DNA of 64,000 bases from Streptomyces triculaminicus (GCF_017349075.1 NZ_JAFMOF010000004.1:744001-808000); one strand, 5' to 3'. Positions 8,843 through 17,298 are shown, numbered from the stretch's first letter. The notes: a model not told the origin generated them from the letters alone. A program made the numbers and translations.

Positions 8843-9610
8843 CTAATTCCGCACTGTCCGACCGCAGTTGTCCCGGTCCCGGGTCGCCGAGTACAGGAAG
8901 CTGTCGGGGAACTGCCCGGCCGCCAGCGTGCGGCCGACGAGGATCACCGCGGTGCGCACCACGCCCGCCGTCCGCATCTGTTCCGCAATGTCGGCGAGGG
9001 TGCCGCGCAGGACGATCTCGTCGGGGCGGCTGGCCATCGCGACGACCGCCGCCGGGCAGTCGGGCCCGTAGTGCGGGAGCAGTTCGGCGACGACGCGGTC
9101 CGCGTGGCGGGCGGCCAGGTGGAGGACGATCAGGGCGCCGCTGCGGCCGAGGGTGGCCAGGTCCTCGCCGGGGGGCATGGGGGTGGCCCGCTGGGCCACG
9201 CGGGTGAGGATGACCGTCTGGCCGACGGTGGGGACGGTCAGCTCACGGCCGAGCGCGGCGGCCGCGGCCGCGAAGGCGGGGACGCCGGGCACGATCTCGT
9301 ACGGGATGCCGTGCTCGTCCAGGCGGCGCATCTGCTCGGCCACGGCGCTGTACACCGAGGGGTCGCCGGAGTGCAGGCGGGCGACGTCCTGGCCGGACGC
9401 GTGGGCCCGGACGAACTCGGCGGTGATCTCGTCGAGGTTCAGGTGGGCGGTGTCGACGAGGCGGGCGTCCGGCGGGCACTCGGCGAGGAGTTCGGCCGGT
9501 ACGAGGCTGCCGGCGTAGAGGCAGACGCCGCAGCGGGCCAGGGTCCGGGCGCCGCGGACCGTGATGAGGTCGGCCGCGCCGGGGCCGGCGCCGATGAAGT
9601 ACACGGTCAT
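8843..9610 (-). CDS. cobM: Precorrin-4 C11-methyltransferase
   Basis: A 255-residue SAM-dependent tetrapyrrole methylase, predicted to methylate C11 of (cobalt-)precorrin-4. It begins with YFIGAGPGAADLITVRG, the glycine-rich loop of the tetrapyrrole methylase family, and has LHSGDPSVYSAVAEQMR, shared by CobM/CbiF proteins. It lies downstream of cobL on the same strand, separated by a remarkable nested inverted repeat that may uncouple or attenuate expression between them. Confidence 0.92.
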   Translation of the reverse strand: MTVYFIGAGPGAADLITVRGARTLARCGVCLYAGSLVPAELLAECPPDARLVDTAHLNLDEITAEFVRAHASGQDVARLHSGDPSVYSAVAEQMRRLDEHGIPYEIVPGVPAFAAAAAALGRELTVPTVGQTVILTRVAQRATPMPPGEDLATLGRSGALIVLHLAARHADRVVAELLPHYGPDCPAAVVAMASRPDEIVLRGTLADIAEQMRTAGVVRTAVILVGRTLAAGQFPDSFLYSATRDRDNCGRTVRN

Positions 9611-9649
9611 GGGTGCCTCCTGGGGTCGGGGTGGGGTGGTTGTGGGGGC

Positions 9650-9779
9650 GGGGCCGGGGCGGGACGGGCCCTTCCGGGGCTGGAATATTTACGGCCCCTG
9701 CCAACCGGGTCAGCTTGCCCGGCCGGCAGCCGCAAATATCCCTTACGCCCTCCTCCAGGGCCCGTCCCGCCCCGGCCCC
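9650..9779. repeat. Nested 130-base inverted repeat between cobL and cobM
   Basis: The outer arms, 9650-9672 and 9757-9779, are perfect 23-base reverse complements. The inner arms, 9682-9709 and 9718-9742, match imperfectly and enclose an 8-base loop (TCAGCTTG); both inner arms carry an AT-rich ATATTT or AAATAT core inside very GC-rich DNA. The outer right arm encodes the last codons of cobL, and the cobL stop is at 9743-9745. As RNA it would be an extremely stable hairpin, so it may be a terminator or attenuator, an RNA-processing site, or a small palindromic insertion. Confidence 0.8.
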
Positions 9780-11041
9780 TCCTGTCCGTCCGTCGGCTTG
9801 GCCACCGACCACTGCGTCACCGGCATGGCCTGCCGCCAGCCCGTGAAGCCTCCGACGGGCACCGCGTGCGCGACGGCCAGGCGCGTCAGGTCGCCGCCGT
9901 GGCGGCGGTACCAGTCCGTCAGCAGGGCCTCGGACTCGAGCGTGACCGTGTTCGCCACCAGGCGCCCCCCGGGCCGGAGCCCGTCCCAGCAGGCCTCCAG
10001 CAGGCCGGGGGCCGTCAGGCCGCCGCCGATGAACACCGCGTCGGGAGCGGGCAGGCCGGCCAGGGCCGCGGGGGCGGCGCCGGTGACCACGCGCAGCGCC
10101 GGCACGCCCAGGGCGTCGGCGTTACGGGCGATGCGCCCGGCCCGTACGGGGTCGCGTTCCACGGTGACGGCCCGGCAGGAGGGGTGGGCGCGCATCCACT
10201 CGATGCCGATGGAGCCGGAGCCGCCGCCCACGTCCCACAGCAGTTCGCCGGGCGCGGGAGCGAGGGCGGCGAGTGTCGCCGCTCGTACGTGCCGCTTCGT
10301 CAGCTGGCCGTCGTGCTCGAACGCCTCGTCCGGCAGGCCGGGGGTGAGGGGGATGCGCAGCGCGCTCGGGTCGCGACGGCAGTCGACCGCTATGACGTTG
10401 AGCGGGGCGCCGGGTGGGTGGTGCCAGTCGTGCGCCGTGTCCGTGAGGTGGCGTTCCCGGTTCCCGCCCAGGTGTTCCAGTACCGTCATCCGGCTTGGGC
10501 CGTAGCCGCGTTCGCGCAGCAGTCCTGCCACCTCGGCCGGGGTGTCCTCGCCCGCGCTGAGCACGAGGAGGCGCCTGCCGTCGTGCAGGGCCGCGGACAG
10601 CGCGCCCAGGGGGCGGCCCACCAGGCTGATCACGTCGGTGTCGTGGAGGGGCCAGCCCAGGCGGGCGCAGGCGTACGAGACGGACGAGGGGTGCGGCAGG
10701 ACGCGCAGCCGGTCGGCGCCGAGGATCTCGGCGAGGGTGCGGCCGATGCCGTAGAACATGGGGTCGCCGCTGGCCAGGACGCAGACGCGGCGTCCGGCGT
10801 GCTCCGACAGCAGGCCCGGGACCGCCGGGCGCAGCGGGGACGGCCAGGCGACGCGCTCGGCCGGGCAGTCGGTGGGCAGCAGGTCCAGCTGGCGGGGGCC
10901 GCCGATGATCACTTCGGCCGCGCGCAGCGCCTCCCGGGAGGTGGGGGCCAGGCCGGGCCAGCCGTCGGCGCCGATGCCTACGACCGTCACGGGGACAGGG
11001 CTCACGGGGCGTACCTCGGAATTCGCGGTGTATGGGGGCAT
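9743..11041 (-). CDS. cobL: Precorrin-6Y C5,15-methyltransferase (decarboxylating), CbiE-CbiT fusion
   Basis: A protein of about 432 residues. The N-terminal CbiE half (VTVVGIGADGWPGL start) methylates C5; the C-terminal CbiT half (LLWDVGGGSGSIGIEWMR) methylates C15 and decarboxylates the acetate side chain at C12. I chose the ATG at 11041 (MPPYTANSEV), which leaves a normal leader; the frame stays open to 11104, but that would run through the Fur-like palindrome. The last dozen codons lie in one arm of the long inverted repeat, so the C-terminal tail is not conserved sequence. It diverges from the tsaD-like gene. Confidence 0.92.
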   Translation of the reverse strand: MPPYTANSEVRPVSPVPVTVVGIGADGWPGLAPTSREALRAAEVIIGGPRQLDLLPTDCPAERVAWPSPLRPAVPGLLSEHAGRRVCVLASGDPMFYGIGRTLAEILGADRLRVLPHPSSVSYACARLGWPLHDTDVISLVGRPLGALSAALHDGRRLLVLSAGEDTPAEVAGLLRERGYGPSRMTVLEHLGGNRERHLTDTAHDWHHPPGAPLNVIAVDCRRDPSALRIPLTPGLPDEAFEHDGQLTKRHVRAATLAALAPAPGELLWDVGGGSGSIGIEWMRAHPSCRAVTVERDPVRAGRIARNADALGVPALRVVTGAAPAALAGLPAPDAVFIGGGLTAPGLLEACWDGLRPGGRLVANTVTLESEALLTDWYRRHGGDLTRLAVAHAVPVGGFTGWRQAMPVTQWSVAKPTDGQEGPGRDGPWRRA

Positions 11042-11087
11042 CGGAACTCTACTGACCTGCGGAGACGGCATCACTCCCGGGACCTTG

Positions 11088-11104
11088 TTGCATAAGATGT
11101 GCAA
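11088..11104. promoter_or_regulatory. Palindrome resembling a Fur-family (Nur-type) operator
   Basis: TTGCATAAGATGTGCAA, with TTGCA and TGCAA as inverted half-sites. From memory, the Streptomyces Nur (nickel/Fur family) box is tTGCaa-N5-ttGCAA; this site matches its length and all strongly conserved bases. It contains a possible -10 (TAAGAT, 11093-11098) for the tsaD-like gene, starting at 11133, and lies 47 bases upstream of the cobL start, so it could control both directions. Assignment to Nur rather than another Fur-family or unrelated regulator is inference. Confidence 0.5.
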
Positions 11105-11132
11105 TTACTAGAGGAAGGCAGGAGGCGCGCTC

Positions 11133-12203
11133 GTGAGGCGTTCACCGGTGGTGCTGGGTATCGAGTCGTCCTGCGACGAGACCGGCGCGGGTCTCGTCCG
11201 GGACGGGAAACTGCTGGGCCACGCCGTGGCCTCGAGCATGGACGAGCACGCCCGGTACGGGGGTGTCGTGCCGGAGATCGCCGCTCGGGCGCATGTCCAC
11301 GCTGCCGCCCCCGTGGTGCGGGCCGCGTTGGACGATGCGGGGTTGGAGATGGGGGACATTGACGCCGTCGCCGTCACCACCGGGCCCGGGCTTTCCAGTG
11401 CTCTGCAGGTCGGTGTCGCCGCGGCGAAGGGGGTGGCCTACTCGTTGGGTGTCCCTCTTTATGGCGTGCACCATCTCGCCGGGCACGTGGCCGCCGACAC
11501 CCTCGAGCACGGGCCGTTGCCGAATCCCTGCATGGTGCTGATCGTCTCCGGTGGGCACACCTCGCTGCTGCTCGTGCGGGATCTGGCGCGGGATCCGATC
11601 GTCCATCTCGGGGACACCCTCGACGACGCCGCCGGTGAGTGCTTCGACAAGGTGGCCCGCGTCTTCGGGCTGCCCTATCCCGGCGGTCCTGCCGTCGACC
11701 GGGCGGCTCGTGAAGGGAATCCGCGGGCGGTGGCCTTCCCGCGGCCGCTGACCGGGCCGCGGGACGATCCTTATGCCTTCTCCTTCTCGGGGCTGAAGAC
11801 GGCCGCCGCCCGGTGGGCCGAGGGGCATCGCGCGGCCGGGCGTGAGCTGCCCGTCGCGGACGGGGCCGCGTCGCTGCAGGAGGCCGTGGCCGATGTGCTG
11901 ACGCGCAAGGCCGTCGGCGCGTGCCGGGAGCACGGCGTGGGCACGCTGGTCGTGGTCGGCGGCGTGGCCGCGAACTCGCGGGTGCGGGCGCTGGCGCAGG
12001 AGCGCTGCGATGCTGCGGGCATCGAGCTGCGCGTCCCGCCGCTGCGGCTGTGCACCGACAACGGCGCGATGATCGCCGCCGTCGGCGACCTGCTGGTGCG
12101 GGCGGGAGTCGAACCCGCGCCGCTCGACGTGTCCATCGATCCGTCCGCGCCCCTGGAATTCGCGACGCTTCACCCCGTGGCCCGCACCGTCCGCGTCGCC
12201 TGA
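11133..12203 (+). CDS. tsaD: TsaD/Kae1/YgjD family tRNA threonylcarbamoyltransferase, probable paralogue
   Basis: A 356-residue ASKHA-fold protein. TsaD transfers threonylcarbamoyl to A37 of ANN-decoding tRNAs (t6A), normally with TsaB, TsaC and TsaE. The N-terminal GIESSCDETGAG, metal-binding HHLAGH (H114, H118), the FSFSGLKTA segment and the ATP-site VVGGVAANSRVR are intact, so it should be active. The start is GTG at 11133 after AGGCAGGAGG (11117-11126). It lies 12 bases from an AlaRS gene rather than in the usual tsaE-tsaB-rimI-tsaD locus, so I infer it is a second copy with a special role. Confidence 0.88.
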   Translation: MRRSPVVLGIESSCDETGAGLVRDGKLLGHAVASSMDEHARYGGVVPEIAARAHVHAAAPVVRAALDDAGLEMGDIDAVAVTTGPGLSSALQVGVAAAKGVAYSLGVPLYGVHHLAGHVAADTLEHGPLPNPCMVLIVSGGHTSLLLVRDLARDPIVHLGDTLDDAAGECFDKVARVFGLPYPGGPAVDRAAREGNPRAVAFPRPLTGPRDDPYAFSFSGLKTAAARWAEGHRAAGRELPVADGAASLQEAVADVLTRKAVGACREHGVGTLVVVGGVAANSRVRALAQERCDAAGIELRVPPLRLCTDNGAMIAAVGDLLVRAGVEPAPLDVSIDPSAPLEFATLHPVARTVRVA

Positions 12204-12215
12204 TCGGAGTCCCCT

Positions 12216-14861
12216 GTGCGTACCGCCGACATCCGCAGCCGCTTCCTCGACTTCTTCGCCGCGCGCGGTCACACCGTGGTGCCCAGCGCGCCGCTGCCCA
12301 CGCCCGACCCGACGCTGCTGTTCGTCAACGCGGGCATGGTCCCCTTCAAGCCGTACCTGACGGGCGAGGCGTCCCCGCCGTGGCCGCGCGCGACCAGCGT
12401 GCAGAAGTGCGTACGGACGCTGGACATCGAGGAGGTCGGCAGGACCACCCGGCACGGCTCGTTCTTCCAGATGAACGGGAATTTCTCGTTCGGGGACTAC
12501 TTCAAGGAGGAGGCCATCGCCTTCGCCTGGGAGTTGTCCGTCTCCGCTGTCGAGGACGGTGGGTACGGGCTCGATCCCGAGCGGATCTGGGCCACCGTCC
12601 ATCATTCCGACGACGAGGCCGCCGTGCTGTGGCGGCGCATCGCGGGGCTGCCCGAGGAGCGGATCGTCCGCCGGGGCGACGAGGACAACTTCTGGTCCAT
12701 GGGCGTTCCGGGGCCGTGCGGTCCCTGCTCGGAGCTGTACTACGACCGGGGGCCGGCCCTCGGCCGCGCGGGCGGGCCGGCCGTGGACGAGGACCGGTAC
12801 ATGGAGTTCTGGAACCTCGTCTTCATGCAGTACGAGCGGGGCGAGGGCGCCGGCAAGAGCGGCTATCCGATCCTGGGCGAGCTGCCGCGCCGCAACATCG
12901 ACACCGGCATGGGCCTGGAGCGCATGGCCACCCTGCTGCAGGGTGTCGACAATCTGTACGAGATCGACGAGACGCGGCCCGTGCTCGACCGGGCAGCGGA
13001 ACTGACGGGTGTGCGGTACGGGGCCGATCACCTGGCGGACGTGCGGCTGCGGGTCGTCGCCGACCATGTGCGCACCGCCCTGATGCTGCTCGCCGACGGC
13101 ACGGCGCCCGGCAACGAGGGGCGCGGGTATGTGCTGCGACGCGTGCTGCGCCGGGCCGTGCGGTCGGTGCGGCTGCTGGGGTACCAGGACCCGGCCCTTC
13201 CGGAGCTGCTGCCCGCCGCCCGGGACTGTATGAAGCACAGCTATCCGGAGGTGGCCGAGGAGTTCGACCGCATCTCCCAGCAGGCCTACGCCGAGGAGGA
13301 CGCCTTCCGGTCGACGCTGCGGCAGGGGACAACCGTGCTGGACACGGCCGTGGCCGAGGTCAAGGCACGCGGCGGTCACCTGCTGCCGGGCAGGCAGGCG
13401 TTCCTGCTGCACGACACCTACGGCTTCCCCATCGACCTGACCCTGGAGATGGCCGAGGAGCAGGGCGTCGAGGTCGACCGTGAGGGTTTCACCTCCCTGA
13501 TGACCGAGCAGCGCGAGCGGGCCCGCGCGGACGCCCGGGCCCGTAAGTCGGGCGGCGCGCTCGACACGTCCGTGCTGCGGCCGGTGCTGGACGCCCACGG
13601 GCCGACGGACTGGCGGGCCTACGACGCGCTGGAGACGGAGTCGCGGGTGCTGGCCCTGCTGGGGACGGGCGGGCCGGTGACGTCCGTACGCACAGGCGGG
13701 ATCGCCACCGCTGTCCTGGACCGCACGCCCTTCTACGCCGAGTCGGGCGGCCAGGACAGCGACGCGGGTGCGCTGACCGGCGCGTCGGTGGAGGCTGAGG
13801 TGCTGGACGTGCAGCGGCCCCTGCCGGGGCTGGTGGTCCATCAGGTCCGGGTGACAGCAGGCGAGTTGGCGGTGGGCGACGCCGTACGGGCGGCCGTCGA
13901 CCCGGAGTGGCGGCTGGGCGCCCGCCAGGCGCACTCGGGCACCCATGTGCTGCACGCCGCGCTGCGGCAGGTCCTCGGCCCGACGGCCCTGCAGGCCGGT
14001 TCGTACAACCGGCCCGGCTATCTGCGGCTGGACTTCCCCTGGCGCGGCCCGCTCGGGCCGGTCGCGCGCGGCGAGGTCGAGGAGGCGGCGAACCGCGCGC
14101 TGCGGCGGGACCTGCCGGTGGACGTGCGGTGGATGTCGCTGCCCGAGGCCAAGGAGCTGGGCGCGCTGGCGCTGTTCGGCGAGACGTACGGCGAGCGGGT
14201 GCGGGTGGTCGAGATCGGCGGGGCGTGGTCGCGCGAGCTGTGCGGCGGCACGCACGTCGCGCACGCGGCCCAGGTGGGCGTGGTGGCGCTGACGGCGGAG
14301 TCGTCGGTGGGGGCCGGGATGCGGCGGCTGGAGGCCGCGACGGGCTTCGAGGGCTTCGGCTACCTGGCGCGCGAGCGCGACCTGGTCTCCCGGCTGGCGG
14401 AACAGCTCCAGGCGCCGCGCACGGGGCTGCCGGAGCGGGTGGCCGGCCTGCTGGAGCGGCTGAAGGCCGCGGATCAGCGGGCGGAGGAGCTGCGCGGGCG
14501 CGCGGCGCTCGCCCGGGCGGCGGAGCTGGCCGCGGCGGCGACGGACGTGGGCGGCACGCTGATGGTGACGGCGACCACGGACGCGGACGCGCGTGCTCTG
14601 GCGCTGGCCGTGCGGGACCGTCTGCCGGAGGCCCGGCCGGGCGTGGCAGCGATCGGGGCGACGGCGGGCGACGGCGGCAAGGCGGTCGTGACCATCGCCT
14701 TGAACGGGGCGGCCGTCACGGCGGGCCTGTCGGCCGCCGCGCTGGTGAAGTCCCTGCTGGGCGGCCGCGGCGGCGGCACGGCCGAGGTGGCCCAGGGCGG
14801 CGGGCTCGCGGCGGGCGCGCTCGCGGCGACGCTGGACGCCCTGCGGGGGATGCTGCCCTGA
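12216..14861 (+). CDS. alaS: Alanyl-tRNA synthetase, probable second copy
   Basis: An 881-residue, full-length AlaRS that charges tRNA-Ala. It has the class II catalytic core (VNAGMVPFKPYLTGE, FFQMNGNFSFGDYFKEE, PGPCGPCSELYYD), the editing-domain zinc ligands HSGTH (H573, H577) and CGGTH (C676, H680), and the C-Ala domain. All key residues are kept. I infer a paralogue because the core departs from the usual actinobacterial wording (QMNGNFSF instead of QMCGNFSF) and its neighbour is a tsaD-like gene rather than the mltG/ruvX/aroE group. Possible roles are metal-limited growth or resistance to an AlaRS inhibitor. Confidence 0.9.
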   Translation: MRTADIRSRFLDFFAARGHTVVPSAPLPTPDPTLLFVNAGMVPFKPYLTGEASPPWPRATSVQKCVRTLDIEEVGRTTRHGSFFQMNGNFSFGDYFKEEAIAFAWELSVSAVEDGGYGLDPERIWATVHHSDDEAAVLWRRIAGLPEERIVRRGDEDNFWSMGVPGPCGPCSELYYDRGPALGRAGGPAVDEDRYMEFWNLVFMQYERGEGAGKSGYPILGELPRRNIDTGMGLERMATLLQGVDNLYEIDETRPVLDRAAELTGVRYGADHLADVRLRVVADHVRTALMLLADGTAPGNEGRGYVLRRVLRRAVRSVRLLGYQDPALPELLPAARDCMKHSYPEVAEEFDRISQQAYAEEDAFRSTLRQGTTVLDTAVAEVKARGGHLLPGRQAFLLHDTYGFPIDLTLEMAEEQGVEVDREGFTSLMTEQRERARADARARKSGGALDTSVLRPVLDAHGPTDWRAYDALETESRVLALLGTGGPVTSVRTGGIATAVLDRTPFYAESGGQDSDAGALTGASVEAEVLDVQRPLPGLVVHQVRVTAGELAVGDAVRAAVDPEWRLGARQAHSGTHVLHAALRQVLGPTALQAGSYNRPGYLRLDFPWRGPLGPVARGEVEEAANRALRRDLPVDVRWMSLPEAKELGALALFGETYGERVRVVEIGGAWSRELCGGTHVAHAAQVGVVALTAESSVGAGMRRLEAATGFEGFGYLARERDLVSRLAEQLQAPRTGLPERVAGLLERLKAADQRAEELRGRAALARAAELAAAATDVGGTLMVTATTDADARALALAVRDRLPEARPGVAAIGATAGDGGKAVVTIALNGAAVTAGLSAAALVKSLLGGRGGGTAEVAQGGGLAAGALAATLDALRGMLP

Positions 14862-14867
14862 TCGTTC

Positions 14868-14898
14868 CTCCGGACGGGCCGGTACGGCCCGTCCGGAG
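14868..14898. terminator. Bidirectional terminator between alaS and the SDR gene
   Basis: Perfect 14-bp stem (14868-14881 with 14885-14898) and a 3-base loop GTA. It lies between convergent stop codons at 14861 and 14905. Confidence 0.85.
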
Positions 14899-14904
14899 TC
14901 GCTG

Positions 14905-16404
14905 CTACCAGTTGGACTTGCGGTAGTCCTTCAGGAAGCAGCCGAAGAGGTCCTCGCCCTGCTCGCCGCGGACGATCGGGTCGTAGACCCGCGCCGCGCC
15001 GTCCACCAGGTCGAGCGGGGCGTGGAAGCCCTCCTGGGCCAGCCGCAGCTTGTCGTAGTGCGGGCGCTCGTCGGTGATCCAACCGGTGTCGACCGAGGTC
15101 ATGAGGATCTTGTCGGTCTGGAACATCTCCTGGCCGCTGGTCCGGGTCACCATGTTCATCGCGGCCTTGGCGGCGTTGGTGTTCGGGTGCCCCGCGCCCT
15201 TGTAGCCGCGGCTGAACACGCCCTCCATGGCAGAGACGTTGACGACGTACGCGCGACCGCTGGCCGCCCGCCGGGCCGCCTCGGCCATCGCCGGGCGCAG
15301 CGCGCTGATCAGGATGAACGGCGAGGTGTAGTTGCACAGCTGGGTTTCGAGCAGCTCGACCGGGGAGATCTGGTCGATGGTCTGCACCCAGGTGTTGGTC
15401 TCGACGACGTCCGGCAGCAGGCCGCCGGCGTCGATGGCGGTGCCGTCGAGGTGCCGTTCGAGGCTGGCGTTGCCCGCGACCAGGGCGAGGTCGGCGACCT
15501 TCTGAGCGTCCAGGCCGCTCGCGCCCAGCGGCAGCGCCGCCAGGCCGTCGACCGCGCCGGAGTTGAAGGCGCCGATGACGTGGTGGGCGGGCAGCTCGCC
15601 GACGGGCAGCGGGGCGCCCTCGCCCTCGACCAGTGCGGCGTACGCGCTGGGCAGCCGGCGCACGGTCTGGGTGGCGTTGTTGATCAGGATGTCCAGCGGG
15701 CCGGCCTCGGCGACCTGCTCGGCGAGCGCGACGGCCTGGGCCGGGTCGCGCAGGTCGATGCCCACGACCTCCAGGCGGTGCATCCAGTCCGCCGAGTCCT
15801 CCATCGCCTTGAAGCGGCGGATGGCGTCCTTGGGGAAGCGGGTGGTGATCGTGGTGTGGGCGCCGTCACGCAGCAGCCGCAGCGCGATGTACATGCCGAT
15901 CTTGGCCCGGCCGCCGGTGAGCAGCGCACGCTTGCCCGTGAGGTCGGCGCGGGCGTCGCGCCTGGCGCGGTTCTCGGTCGCGCAGCCCGGGCAGAGCTGG
16001 TGGTAGAAGTAGTCGACCTCGACGTACCGCGTCTTGCAGACGTAGCAGGAGCGCGGGCGCTGGAGTATCCCGGCGATCCGGCCGGCCTCGGTGATCGAGG
16101 ACGGCAGGATGCCCTCGGTCTCGTCGTCGATGCGCTCGGCGGAGCCGGTGGCGGTGGCCTCGGTGACCTGCTTGTCGTTGGCGGTCTTGGCGGCGCGGCG
16201 CTCCTGGCGGCGGCGCTGCTTCACCGTCCGGTAGATCCCGGCGGTGGCGCGCCGGACCGCGATCGCGTCGGGGTGGTCGACCGGAAGCCGGTCGAGTTCC
16301 TCGAGGACGCTCAGGCACATCGCCATGCGATCCGGGGCTATGCCCGGGGTGTCCGTGTCCGACGGGTGGCCTGCACCGTCGAGGTGTTCTTCAGTGACGG
16401 TCAT
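14905..16404 (-). CDS. SDR-family protein with zinc-ribbon and catalytic Tyr replaced
   Basis: A 499-residue cytosolic protein. A charged N-terminal region of about 115 residues is followed by a four-cysteine zinc-ribbon-like motif (C120, C123, C138, C141), then a Rossmann SDR domain with TGGRAKIG at 163-170 and INNAT near 241. The catalytic Ser (S391, VVNVSAMEG) and Lys (K413, TNAAKAAMN) are present, but the Tyr four residues before the Lys is T409. Classical SDR chemistry is therefore unlikely unless another residue substitutes. The zinc-binding front end suggests protein or nucleic-acid contact. Exact function unknown. Confidence 0.82.
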   Translation of the reverse strand: MTVTEEHLDGAGHPSDTDTPGIAPDRMAMCLSVLEELDRLPVDHPDAIAVRRATAGIYRTVKQRRRQERRAAKTANDKQVTEATATGSAERIDDETEGILPSSITEAGRIAGILQRPRSCYVCKTRYVEVDYFYHQLCPGCATENRARRDARADLTGKRALLTGGRAKIGMYIALRLLRDGAHTTITTRFPKDAIRRFKAMEDSADWMHRLEVVGIDLRDPAQAVALAEQVAEAGPLDILINNATQTVRRLPSAYAALVEGEGAPLPVGELPAHHVIGAFNSGAVDGLAALPLGASGLDAQKVADLALVAGNASLERHLDGTAIDAGGLLPDVVETNTWVQTIDQISPVELLETQLCNYTSPFILISALRPAMAEAARRAASGRAYVVNVSAMEGVFSRGYKGAGHPNTNAAKAAMNMVTRTSGQEMFQTDKILMTSVDTGWITDERPHYDKLRLAQEGFHAPLDLVDGAARVYDPIVRGEQGEDLFGCFLKDYRKSNW

Positions 16405-16726
16405 GACCGCTGTCGTTTCCCAGTCCGCTTGTGAGACAAATGTTCCAGGAAACTGTACGTAGGCGAACCCGGCAGCGCCAAACCCGTGATCGTTCCGGGC
16501 CGGAGGGCGACCGCCCCGGCGGGCTGGGCCGGTCTTCCGCGGCGGTCGGCCGGAACCGCGTGAAGCGGTGCGGAAGTGCCGGAATCCGATTTTTCAACCA
16601 CCATACATTACATCCGACTTATTGGCCTTTCCGGGTTAATTACGTGTCATGAGGCCCATATTGGCCCATCTCTTACTGAAACGGCGGCCACAATTGCCTC
16701 TCAACACCCCTTAGAAAGGTTTAGCC
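16405..16726. promoter_or_regulatory. Divergent promoter region of the SDR and chaplin genes
   Basis: 322 bases. The half next to the chaplin gene (about 16585-16726) is clearly AT-richer than the window average, as expected for a developmentally controlled chaplin promoter. TTAATTACGTGTCAT at about 16637-16651 and CCCCTTAGAAAGG just before the start (ribosome site AGAAAGG) are visible. I cannot assign a BldN-type promoter with confidence. Confidence 0.5.
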
Positions 16727-16966
16727 ATGTCGCGTATCGCCAAGGCAGCCGTCCTGACCGCCGCCGTCGGCACGACCCTCACCGGTGCCACCGGTCTCGC
16801 CGTCGCCGACTCCGGCGCGCAGGGTGCGGCTGTGGGCTCCCCCGGCGTCATCTCCGGCAACGTCATCCAGGTCCCGATCCACATCCCGATCAACCTCTGC
16901 GGGAACACGATCGACATCGTCGCCCTGCTGAACCCGACGTTCGGCAACACCTGCGTCAACACCTGA
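16727..16966 (+). CDS. Short chaplin (secreted hydrophobic coat protein)
   Basis: A 79-residue precursor. A Sec signal peptide spans about residues 1-27 (ends GLAVA), followed by one chaplin domain with the two conserved cysteines C58 and C76, a GNVIQVPIHIPIN strand and CGNTIDIVALLNP. Short chaplins are secreted, assemble into amyloid-like films with rodlins at the air-water interface, and allow aerial hyphae to grow. There is no sortase signal, so this is the ChpD-H class. Presence of a chaplin supports a Streptomyces-type host. Confidence 0.95.
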   Translation: MSRIAKAAVLTAAVGTTLTGATGLAVADSGAQGAAVGSPGVISGNVIQVPIHIPINLCGNTIDIVALLNPTFGNTCVNT

Positions 16967-17033
16967 CCTTCGCCCTACCCTGAGCGCGCGCGTCAACAGC
17001 CGGACCGCGCGCCGCGTGGGAAAGGGGTCACAG

Positions 17034-17234
17034 TCAGCCGCCGGATCCCTCTCCCGTGCGTTCGTGGCGCCCACCGACCTCCTGGTGGGCGCCACTGCCG
17101 TGTCCGCCCCCGGCCGCCGGGTCGGCCTCGCCGCCCTCGGGGCCGGAGCGCTGGTCGTGCTGGGCGCCCGGCAGGTCGGGGATCTCGACGATCGGCGGCA
17201 GGTCGGGGGTCAGGTGCGAGTGGTTGGACTCCAT
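17034..17234 (-). CDS. Possible small hydrophilic protein downstream of the sigma factor
   Basis: A 66-residue frame, starting ATG at 17234 (MESNHSHLTPDLPPIVEIPDLPG), with AAGGCAGGG upstream. The first 25 residues look like a genuine peptide; the rest is Gly/Glu/His-rich and low complexity. It lies 65 bases behind the sigma-factor stop on the same strand, so it could be co-transcribed. No family recognised and codon signal is weak; it may be spurious. Confidence 0.35.
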   Translation of the reverse strand: MESNHSHLTPDLPPIVEIPDLPGAQHDQRSGPEGGEADPAAGGGHGSGAHQEVGGRHERTGEGSGG

Positions 17235-17298
17235 GGTTCGGCCCTGCCTTGCTGTGGGAGGTGGCGCGGGCGCCGTGATGCCGCCCGTGAGGGGGGAA

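Noticed and set aside
9650..9779. Cobalamin riboswitch between cobL and cobM
   Set aside because: I looked for the conserved B12-box and the GCCACTG-type core on the minus strand and did not find them; the element is a simple nested palindrome.
9071..11095. Long plus-strand frame over cobM/cobL
   Set aside because: The minus-strand genes are well-defined cobalamin enzymes; the plus frame has Gly/Ala/Arg repeats only.
12104..12122. GGGAGTCGAACCCGC resembles a reverse-complement tRNA T-arm
   Set aside because: It lies in frame inside the TsaD-like coding sequence (RAGVEPAP), and no acceptor stem, anticodon arm or D-arm can be built around it.
11142..14264. A 1040-codon open frame antisense to tsaD and alaS
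   Set aside because: It is a high-GC shadow: its residues are Arg/Gly/His-rich low complexity, while both sense-strand genes have complete recognisable families.
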